NCBI GenBank assembly: GCA_046073825.1 | Contig: JBJTMY010000141.1 | Coordinates: 1-31,448 of the forward strand | Length of the DNA: 31,448 nt | From: CAINEC01 sp046073825 | Lineage (GTDB): Bacteria > Bacteroidota > Bacteroidia > AKYH767-A > OLB10 | Direction: 5' to 3' | Shown here: one piece after another, positions 8,510 through 15,556 of the stretch | Position numbering within the stretch: the first letter of the stretch is position 1 | Layout of the letters: the number at the start of each line of letters is the position of its first letter | Translations under genes and position numbers: made by a program | The notes under the pieces: model-generated | Database searches by the model: none | What the model saw: only the letters and a program-made list of their open reading frames with translations | Told to the model about the DNA's origin: nothing

Positions 8510-10407
8510 TACATCCATTTTTTAAACCATTGCATAACAAAATAAATGGTCCAAAGATTATTGGTGTAATCTTTCTTACCGTTTTTCATTGCATTCACTT
8601 GTTCTTTTAATCCCGTCTCACTAAAATAACCAGAGTTTTTACAGAAGCTACGAAGGTCGTCTTCAATATTTCGAATGATAATATCTTGCGACCATTCTTT
8701 AAGTGGAACACAAAACCCCATTTTTTTTCGATAGAGAATATCATTTGGTAAAGTGTTCTCTAACGATTTTTTTAAAATGTATTTAGGAATTTTATTTTTA
8801 GATTTTAATGAATAAGGGATTGATAAAGCATAATCAACAAATTCATAATCTAGAAATGGATTTCGAATTTCTATACTATGGGCCATTCCAATTCGATCCA
8901 TACGGTACAAATATTTTGCAGGAATCAGGTATTTATATCCTAGGTAGCACATCCAGTCGTTTTGGCTTAACCATGGATGATTATCTCTTTCCTTTTGAAA
9001 ATTGACTAAGTGCTTTTTAATAACAGCGTAGGAGTCAAGGTCAGAATTTCTTTCTAAAAAGTCAGTTGAAAGTATTGATCGTTTCGTGCTTTCTTTAAAG
9101 GCTTTCGCACCTCCCCAAAACAATTCTTGTCCTTTAGCGGCTCTAAAAATAATTTCCCTCCATCCAGTTTTATTATCGTCGTATCCAACCGAATCGGATA
9201 TTAACCTCAATAAGCCTTTTGGTAGCGTATTTAGTAATTGATAATAAGGGTAAATGTCTTCGTATTTTTTCCAGCTATTATATCCAGCAAGAAGCTCATC
9301 GGCTCCATCGCCAGTTTGCACAACAATTGTTTGATGTTGGCGAGCAAGTTCTGAAATAAAATATATTGGGATGCAAGTTGCATCTGCCATTGGCTCATCA
9401 AAAATGGAAACAACAGATGGCAAGAAACTTTCAATATCTTGTTTGCCAACGATCTTTTCAAAGTGCTCCGTATTAAATTGCTTTGCTATTTTTTGGGCAT
9501 AGATTCGCTCATCGTAGTCCGGTTGACCTTCAAATCCAACCGAAAAAGTTTTTATGCTTCCTTTGGACTTTTCTCTCATTAAAGCTACAACTGCGCTTGA
9601 GTCAACTCCACCACTCAAAAATGCGCCAACTGGAACATCAGCTACCATTCTTAAATCAATAGATTTCTGTAGTTTATCAAATAAGGTATGTTCTATTTCT
9701 TTTTCCGATTTAGCATGAAGGTTTTGGTAGTTTATTTCATAATATGATTCCTTTTCAACGATGCCATGATTACTAACGGTCATGTATTCACCCGCGCCAA
9801 GTTTGTGAATTCCTTTGAAGAATGTTTTAGGTGAATCAACATGATTATAAGTTAAGAAATGGTATAGAGCTTCTTCATCCAATTCTTTTTTAATCCATGG
9901 TAATTGTAATAATCCTTTAATCTCTGAAGAAAAAGAAAATACACCACCCATGGTCGAATAATAAAATGGTTTTTTCCCTGCACGGTCTCTGGCTATTTTT
10001 AACACTTTATTTTTGTTATCGAAAAAAGCAAAGGCGAACATGCCATTTAATTTTTGAAGCGTCGAATGGCTATGCTTTCGATACAATTTTAATAATACTT
10101 CAGTATCACTGTCAGATAGGAAGTTCTCCTCGATAAATTCTTTTTTTAATTCTCTATAATTATAAATTTCCCCATTAAACACAAGGCAGTTTCCTTGGTC
10201 GTCAAGCATTGGCTGATGTCCTGCAGCAGATAAATCGATAATGCTTAATCGTAAATGTCCTAGTGCATATCCATTTTCAATGTTAACATAAGTGCCCATA
10301 TCATCTGGGCCACGGTGCTGAATCGATTGATTCATTCGCAAGAGATATTCATTCGCCTCTACTGGCAATTGATTCCCAAGCATCATAAATCCATTAATTC
10401 CACACAT
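8509..10407 (-). CDS. asnB: Asparagine synthase (glutamine-hydrolysing) family amidotransferase
   Basis: Product of 632 residues with the full AsnB architecture. The start at 10407 places the nucleophilic cysteine at position 2 (MCGINGF), as required for the N-terminal glutaminase domain (about residues 1-200; RLSIIDLSAAGHQP, NGEIYNY, SDTEVLL). The synthetase domain carries the PP-loop SGGVDSS near residue 265, then GDGADELLAGY and RMDRIGMAHSIEIRNPFLD. It hydrolyses glutamine and transfers ammonia to an adenylated carboxylate. Its place between glycosyltransferases suggests amidation of a uronic acid or similar sugar carboxylate, as in WbpS-type proteins, rather than housekeeping asparagine synthesis; that is inference. 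An upstream extension in the same frame would precede the Cys2 nucleophile and is rejected. It is one base downstream of the preceding GT4 gene. Confidence 0.93.
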   Translation of the reverse strand: MCGINGFMMLGNQLPVEANEYLLRMNQSIQHRGPDDMGTYVNIENGYALGHLRLSIIDLSAAGHQPMLDDQGNCLVFNGEIYNYRELKKEFIEENFLSDSDTEVLLKLYRKHSHSTLQKLNGMFAFAFFDNKNKVLKIARDRAGKKPFYYSTMGGVFSFSSEIKGLLQLPWIKKELDEEALYHFLTYNHVDSPKTFFKGIHKLGAGEYMTVSNHGIVEKESYYEINYQNLHAKSEKEIEHTLFDKLQKSIDLRMVADVPVGAFLSGGVDSSAVVALMREKSKGSIKTFSVGFEGQPDYDERIYAQKIAKQFNTEHFEKIVGKQDIESFLPSVVSIFDEPMADATCIPIYFISELARQHQTIVVQTGDGADELLAGYNSWKKYEDIYPYYQLLNTLPKGLLRLISDSVGYDDNKTGWREIIFRAAKGQELFWGGAKAFKESTKRSILSTDFLERNSDLDSYAVIKKHLVNFQKERDNHPWLSQNDWMCYLGYKYLIPAKYLYRMDRIGMAHSIEIRNPFLDYEFVDYALSIPYSLKSKNKIPKYILKKSLENTLPNDILYRKKMGFCVPLKEWSQDIIIRNIEDDLRSFCKNSGYFSETGLKEQVNAMKNGKKDYTNNLWTIYFVMQWFKKWM

Positions 10408-10408
10408 G

Positions 10409-11521
10409 CTATAAAGATAAGTAAACTTGCTTAATTGATTTCTCCATTTGATGGATAGAAAATTGAGATGCAAAGTCTCGGCGATAAATTCGTTGTTTAA
10501 CTTCGTTTAAAGGAGAAGATTTAGTCAGTAAGTTGGCTATCCAATTTGATAAATTCTCGGTAGATTGAAAGATCATGGATGGCTCACATTTACCAACTAT
10601 CTCCGCCAATCCACCACCATCATCAAAAACCGCTACTGGACATCCATAAGAATAGGCTTCTATAGCAATTAATCCAAATGCTTCATTCGATGATGGTGCG
10701 ATTAATAAATCCCAGTTCTTATAAAAATTGCCAATTGATGATTGATATCCTAAAAAAGAAATCTGATTGGATAATTTAAGTTGTTGAACTCTTTTTTCTA
10801 GTGAAGTTCTTAAGGGGCCATCGCCAATAATATCAACGGTAATAGGTCGGGACCAGTTTATTTGATTTGGTGAATTACGTGATTCGTTGTTTTGAATTTT
10901 ATTGATCACCTCTATTAATCGATCTACCCGTTTAACTTCTACTAATCGACCTACAAAACCGATACGAAAGGTGGAGCTTTCAGTAAAACAATCTACTTCA
11001 GCTTTAGGCAGATCAATTCCATTATACACTACTTGATGTAAAACATTCCTGATTTGATACTTTTCATAGGCTACCTTTTTAGAAAACTCCGAGTTAAAAG
11101 TGATTCCGTTTATGAAATTATTTATGAATATCTTCTGTAAAAATTTATTTATTTTCTCAGTTAGCCGTTGATTCCTTTCAAATGCAAAATTCCCATGTTC
11201 TGTAAAAACAATTTTTTTTTTTGAAAGAATTGCAGCCAAAGCAATTACAGGGTTGAAAGAATGAAGGTGAAGCACATCAAATTTTTTAAAAATTTGAAGG
11301 CAATAAAATATTTTTGAAATGTTCAGTTGTTTTTTAGAAAATCCACCTTTAATCAGTTCAAGATTTTTTTCGTGTGCCGTCTGTATTAATGGCCCATCAG
11401 ATTTTGATGCAAAAATAGTAGGGGTAATTACTTCATTTTCTTTTTGAATACATGCTAATTGAAGTACCACACTTTCAATGCCTCCAATGTTTGATGACCA
11501 AATAATATGTAAAACCTTCAT
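10409..11521 (-). CDS. Glycosyltransferase family 4
   Basis: Product of 370 residues. The N-terminus MKVLHIIWSSNIGGIESVV is typical of GT4 enzymes that recognise lipid-linked acceptors. Later motifs are LHLHSFNPVIALAA, VFTEHG, FVGRLVEVKRVDRL, DIIGDGPLRTSLE and the EX7E motif within NEAFGLIAIEAYSYG. It is predicted to be a retaining enzyme at the inner-membrane cytoplasmic face. The start at 11521 is one base after the methyltransferase stop; an in-frame ATG at 11536 would add five residues and overlap that gene. The sugar specificity is not readable. Confidence 0.93.
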   Translation of the reverse strand: MKVLHIIWSSNIGGIESVVLQLACIQKENEVITPTIFASKSDGPLIQTAHEKNLELIKGGFSKKQLNISKIFYCLQIFKKFDVLHLHSFNPVIALAAILSKKKIVFTEHGNFAFERNQRLTEKINKFLQKIFINNFINGITFNSEFSKKVAYEKYQIRNVLHQVVYNGIDLPKAEVDCFTESSTFRIGFVGRLVEVKRVDRLIEVINKIQNNESRNSPNQINWSRPITVDIIGDGPLRTSLEKRVQQLKLSNQISFLGYQSSIGNFYKNWDLLIAPSSNEAFGLIAIEAYSYGCPVAVFDDGGGLAEIVGKCEPSMIFQSTENLSNWIANLLTKSSPLNEVKQRIYRRDFASQFSIHQMEKSIKQVYLSL

Positions 11522-11522
11522 T

Positions 11523-12239
11523 TTATTTTTTTGCAACTGTTATATACCCTATAGGTCCGTAACTAAATTTTTTTAATATAGATTTTATTAATGGCAATGC
11601 CTGTAAAATCATGTAAAGTAATTGCGGTATAATTACCGTAATAAACAATAAAGGGTTAAACCATAAACGAAGAAACTTTAAACGAGTTATTTTTGATAAT
11701 GCAATCCAAAATCGTAAAACTGGTTTTGCTAATAATGTTATTCCCGCACCTACAACATCGCTAATTGGAGTTATTGTTAAATCATTAAATCCTCCTTTTT
11801 TAAACAAATAGTTAAGTCCGTATTGCGTATATCGATAATGATCCCATACTCCATCAGCAATAGGTACTAGATAAGGTGTAGTTATTATTAATATTCCATC
11901 TTTCTTCAATAAACGGTAACATTCTTTGATTAATTCCGATGGTTCCTGCAGGTCTTGCATTACTTCCGTACATAAAATACAATCTACACTTTCATCTGGA
12001 AGGGGCACCTGTGTTGCCGCACAATAAATATCAATGGCTTTTTGAGGGAAAGGCATATCTGCCATATCCGCTCCAATGGTTTTACTAAATTTTTTTTCGT
12101 ATAGGGTATAATAGGGACGAGGTCCACATCCTAAATCTAGCAACGTTGCATTTTGAAACGGATGGTCTTGGAAATATTTTTTCAAAAAACTATATCTCCA
12201 ATTATTCTCGATTAAAGCCCCAGGATTATTGAATTGCAT
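11523..12239 (-). CDS. Class I SAM-dependent methyltransferase with hydrophobic C-terminus
   Basis: Product of 238 residues. Motif I is LLDLGCGPRPYY near residue 35, followed by IGADMADMPF and PLPDESVDCILCTEVMQDL, then LLKKDGILIITTPYLVP: a standard Rossmann methyltransferase of the Methyltransf_11 type. After about residue 170 it becomes rich in hydrophobic and basic residues (LLFITVIIPQLLYMILQAL), which could anchor it to the membrane near the lipid-linked glycan. A role in O-methylating a sugar or capping the chain is inferred from the locus. It lies one base after the upstream nucleotidyltransferase-fold gene, so it is surely cotranscribed. Confidence 0.9.
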   Translation of the reverse strand: MQFNNPGALIENNWRYSFLKKYFQDHPFQNATLLDLGCGPRPYYTLYEKKFSKTIGADMADMPFPQKAIDIYCAATQVPLPDESVDCILCTEVMQDLQEPSELIKECYRLLKKDGILIITTPYLVPIADGVWDHYRYTQYGLNYLFKKGGFNDLTITPISDVVGAGITLLAKPVLRFWIALSKITRLKFLRLWFNPLLFITVIIPQLLYMILQALPLIKSILKKFSYGPIGYITVAKK

Positions 12240-12240
12240 A

Positions 12241-13218
12241 TTAAACTAATTTGGACATTAAGCTAGTGGTTAGTAAGCCAAGGTTAGGGAAGTGAATTTT
12301 ATTGTATTTTTTCATTTCTTTGAAAAAAAATATTCTTTCCTCTAAGATACTATTTTCAGCGTTATTTGTTAGAGGAGCACCAAACTCAAAGTGATTTGTT
12401 TTATTTAAAAATTTTACTGCTTTCTTTTGAAAGATATTAATCAAAAAAGAAGGCAGTGCATATCCATTTCTTGAAAAAACCAATTCTGATTTGTTTATTA
12501 ACGAAATATTCTTTGAGAAATGATAACTATCGGCTATTGGTAAATAGAGTTTGTTTTCATTAAATAAATCAAACATAAAAGCTTCATAGTTTTTATAAAA
12601 GTTATTGAACCAGATTTTAATTTCATGATTGCTTGGTTGGCTATGATGCCAATTGGCAATCCAGTCTTTTGCCGTTGTTATATATTGGTCGATTGGAGAA
12701 TTGGTAATAGCGAGATAATCCAAGTCGTAACTTATTCCCTTCGTGTGTTGAAGTAGATCACGAAGCTTTATTGTTTTATATTCTTTCTGTAAGGTTAGGT
12801 CAATATAATTGGTAAGTAAAAATTCCAAAGCTGTTTGTTTTTTTAGAATCCTCATTTGCTCGTTATCTAAAATAATTTCATCACCAACAGGAGCATCTCC
12901 TAAAATTATTTTTTGATTGTCCCATAAGGCATACGATTTGTTTTTGTACCAATGCTGTTCAGCAAGTGCAATGACTCCATGGGTAAACAAAAGTGCTTCT
13001 TTCTTTGATAAATCCCCAATTACATTTCCATTAAAATAGGAGTCTTTTTTAAAGGTAATTAGCAAATCAATATCTGATATGCCTGGCTGATTTACACCTC
13101 CAAAAGTGCAAATGTTTAAAACACTATTATTATTAGAAAAAGTGTCAACTACTCGATTATAAAGTGAATAATAATCTTCTTTGGTGTAATTATTTAATGG
13201 GTAGTTGATAATATTCAT
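12241..13218 (-). CDS. Nucleotidyltransferase-fold protein (pol-beta superfamily), function unknown
   Basis: Product of 325 residues. Near residues 37-58 it has CTFGGVNQPGISDIDLLITF. This matches the nucleotidyltransferase-fold signature: a Gly-Gly/Ser turn followed by an Asp-x-Asp pair that binds metal. The rest is largely helical, with no recognised second domain, signal peptide or membrane segment. It is separated by 2 nt from a beta-propeller gene which in turn overlaps a second protein of the same fold. This symmetric arrangement suggests the three act together, perhaps in activating or transferring a nucleotide-linked group onto the polysaccharide. The overall sequence is not one I recognise, so only the fold is claimed. 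Confidence 0.72.
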   Translation of the reverse strand: MNIINYPLNNYTKEDYYSLYNRVVDTFSNNNSVLNICTFGGVNQPGISDIDLLITFKKDSYFNGNVIGDLSKKEALLFTHGVIALAEQHWYKNKSYALWDNQKIILGDAPVGDEIILDNEQMRILKKQTALEFLLTNYIDLTLQKEYKTIKLRDLLQHTKGISYDLDYLAITNSPIDQYITTAKDWIANWHHSQPSNHEIKIWFNNFYKNYEAFMFDLFNENKLYLPIADSYHFSKNISLINKSELVFSRNGYALPSFLINIFQKKAVKFLNKTNHFEFGAPLTNNAENSILEERIFFFKEMKKYNKIHFPNLGLLTTSLMSKLV

Positions 13219-13220
13219 CT

Positions 13221-14621
13221 TTATAAATATATTTTGCCAATTTTGAATCCAGTAAATTTAGCATCAATTAATGTTGAACTACCAATTGTGCTAATGGTAT
13301 GTATTCCTTTTATGGATTTATCTTTAAAGTCAGTTAGGGAGATGGATTCAATAACTTTTTCTTGGTATTTATTTTCATTGAGCTCCATTATTTCATTAAA
13401 CATAATTTGTCCTCCATAAGTGCTGCCACTATTTTGTGAAGGCCTAATTATTTTGCCGTCAATAAGAATAAAACTTCCTGCAGGTCTTGCGTTTATAATT
13501 GATGTTACTACAGGATTCATCACATGCTGTTTCCATTCGCCAGTTAATTGGTCTGCATAAAAAATAAATAACTGATGGTCGGCCATTTTATGCTTAGAAC
13601 TGGTACAAAACAGCCAATACTTATTGTTGTATTTCAAAATGGAATTGTCAACGCCTGGAAAATCTTCAATAATAGTTTTAACAAATGCCAGGTTCTGTTT
13701 TTCATCATTCCATTTGTATAAATCTATACTATTTGTTTGATGTGTTTCTGGAATGACGTAAATTTCATTATTCTCTTCAAAAACATACGGGTAACTAAAA
13801 TGAAAATTCGCTTTTAATTTAAAAACAACTTCCTGCGTATTAATTTTCATGACTTCAATATGACCTTTCTTAGTTGTCGCATGATATTTTTCGTAAATAA
13901 TGTACGAACCATTGGGGTTCGTAAATCCAAACGGATCGGCAATGAAATCTTTTTTCTTGCTTTGCTTGAACCAGGTTACTTGGTTAAGCAATTGTTTGTT
14001 CTTAAAAACTTCATTGATTGAACTATTAATAAGTCCAGTTTTCCAATAGTGATAAGTAAATCTTGATTTAAAATAGTGTTTTAGCTTATTTAACCATATT
14101 TCATATTGGAATCTTCTAAGTGGAATGGATTTAGGGTGGTTGTCTTGCCAGATTTTTTGGTTAGTATTAGAAAAACGTTTTATAGATTCACTTAATAAAA
14201 CAGGAATTTTATTTAAAATAAATTGATACGAACGATTGTACGAATGGTGAATTATCAAGTACTTGTGTTCATGAATTTGGAAGGATTGTTTTCCTGCAAA
14301 TGTTTTAATAGTATTCAAGTGAAAATGATCTTCATTATTTACAATGCTCATGTAAAGTTCTCTTGATATTCCTGAACGTAAATTAGATATAAATGGAATT
14401 TGAATTAGATTATCATTGACGTATTCTTTTTTAAAAAGTGTGTGTGTAGTAAAATTAATTACATAGTCATATTCTTTTGCTTTTGGAAATTCTTTGCGTA
14501 ATTCATGATGCCATTGTAGTATGTCAATGGTGCATTGAAATTCAGACAATAAATGTTTTTTGCATTTTTCAATTAATGAATGCATAAACCCTTTGTCGAT
14601 GATAAACGCAATTTTAATCAT
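13221..14621 (-). CDS. Beta-propeller protein resembling the GINT1 N-terminal / GH43-like family
   Basis: Product of 466 residues. From about residue 225 it shows propeller blades of the kind found in five-bladed GH43-like folds and in the N-terminal domain of plant glucosamine inositolphosphorylceramide transferase: FIADPFGFTNPNGSYIIYE, SYPYVFEENNEIYVIPE, GVDNSILKYNNKYWLFCT and ARPAGSFILIDGKIIRPSQ. The first 170 or so residues (MIKIAFIIDKG..., YDYVINFTTHTL) may be a diverged Rossmann-like domain, similar in outline to the formyltransferase-like N-terminus of some bacterial relatives; this is weak. No signal peptide is seen. Catalysis has not been shown for this family to my knowledge. A sugar-binding or glycan-transfer role is inferred. 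It overlaps the upstream gene by ATGA. Confidence 0.7.
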   Translation of the reverse strand: MIKIAFIIDKGFMHSLIEKCKKHLLSEFQCTIDILQWHHELRKEFPKAKEYDYVINFTTHTLFKKEYVNDNLIQIPFISNLRSGISRELYMSIVNNEDHFHLNTIKTFAGKQSFQIHEHKYLIIHHSYNRSYQFILNKIPVLLSESIKRFSNTNQKIWQDNHPKSIPLRRFQYEIWLNKLKHYFKSRFTYHYWKTGLINSSINEVFKNKQLLNQVTWFKQSKKKDFIADPFGFTNPNGSYIIYEKYHATTKKGHIEVMKINTQEVVFKLKANFHFSYPYVFEENNEIYVIPETHQTNSIDLYKWNDEKQNLAFVKTIIEDFPGVDNSILKYNNKYWLFCTSSKHKMADHQLFIFYADQLTGEWKQHVMNPVVTSIINARPAGSFILIDGKIIRPSQNSGSTYGGQIMFNEIMELNENKYQEKVIESISLTDFKDKSIKGIHTISTIGSSTLIDAKFTGFKIGKIYL

Positions 14622-15556
14622 TGTTTTTTGCTCGTAATTAATACAGAAAGCTCAGACTTTATTTTTTTTAATTGTATAATAAATTCTTTTTCTGTTAATT
14701 GATTTTTTTTGAATTGGTCAATTGAGTGTTTTGTTAATTTATTTGGTGCTAGTGTTTTTTGTTCCCAGTTAATCCTTATCGATTCAATTTTTTTAATTAG
14801 TTCGATTTCTGTCAACGTGAATACTTCAACCAATCTTTCAAAGCTATCTTTTTTAGATATGTAAATTTGATGAGTAGCTTGTAAATATAAACAAGGGTAT
14901 AGTAATAATTCACTAATCATGTTTTTAAAAAAATACTGATTATACCAATTGGATTCATCGTTCAATTTGGCTGAAATACTATTTGTTAAACGCTCCAGAT
15001 TTAATTGAAAATTATAATCCTGATTTTTCTTAATTTCAAATGATAATTTCCCTGATATCACTTTTGATTCTTTTAATAGATGGGTAATAACCACATCGTT
15101 TGATTGTCGAAGTTCATTAAGTCCTATTACAATAATTCCATGATGTTGTAGCGCATCTTGTAAATGGACTATACGATTAATATTTGAAATTAAATGACGT
15201 AATGATAATAGGTGTTTTTTTAAATGGAAATGTTTTTCATCATAAATTAAAATTCCATCAAAATCACTGTAAGAAATTGAATCATGATTGGCAATGCTTC
15301 CAAATACGGCAAGCGTAAAGTAATTGAAACTGAAGTTTGCTCGGCATAATGTTTTTAATTCATTAATAACTTCATTAGTATTCTTTAATTCTTCTAAGTG
15401 GATGATATCACAATCTGTAAAAACACTCGAATTGTATTGATTCTTATTTGAAATGGAAGAAAAATAATAAATCAAATAATCTGGTAAGTATTTGATTAAT
15501 AATTTACCTAAACGATTGGTGTAACCGTGACATAGATATCTACTCAGTTTTGTCAT
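14618..15556 (-). CDS. Second nucleotidyltransferase-fold protein, function unknown
   Basis: Product of 312 residues. At about residues 80-107 it carries FTLAVFGSIANHDSISYSDFDGILIY, a nucleotidyltransferase signature (GS, then an Asp-x-Asp pair as DFD). The N-terminal 70 residues are basic and aromatic. The C-terminal half is helical, with a Lys-rich tail. There is little similarity to the other nucleotidyltransferase-fold protein at 12241-13218 outside the motif, so they look like distinct partners rather than a recent duplication. It overlaps the flippase-GT gene by 17 nt and the propeller gene by ATGA. The ATG at 15556 is the only reasonable start, since the next methionine lies well beyond the motif. 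The substrate is unknown. Confidence 0.72.
   Translation of the reverse strand: MTKLSRYLCHGYTNRLGKLLIKYLPDYLIYYFSSISNKNQYNSSVFTDCDIIHLEELKNTNEVINELKTLCRANFSFNYFTLAVFGSIANHDSISYSDFDGILIYDEKHFHLKKHLLSLRHLISNINRIVHLQDALQHHGIIVIGLNELRQSNDVVITHLLKESKVISGKLSFEIKKNQDYNFQLNLERLTNSISAKLNDESNWYNQYFFKNMISELLLYPCLYLQATHQIYISKKDSFERLVEVFTLTEIELIKKIESIRINWEQKTLAPNKLTKHSIDQFKKNQLTEKEFIIQLKKIKSELSVLITSKKQ

Noticed and set aside
10408..10473. Longer start for asnB, adding 22 residues
   Set aside because: The glutaminase nucleophile must be Cys2 after the initiator Met, and the extension overlaps the upstream GT4 gene.
14618..15556. Toxin-antitoxin (MNT/HEPN) pair made by the nucleotidyltransferase-fold genes
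   Set aside because: The proteins are about 310-325 residues, far longer than MNT antitoxins. No HEPN partner is adjacent, and they are embedded in a polysaccharide operon.
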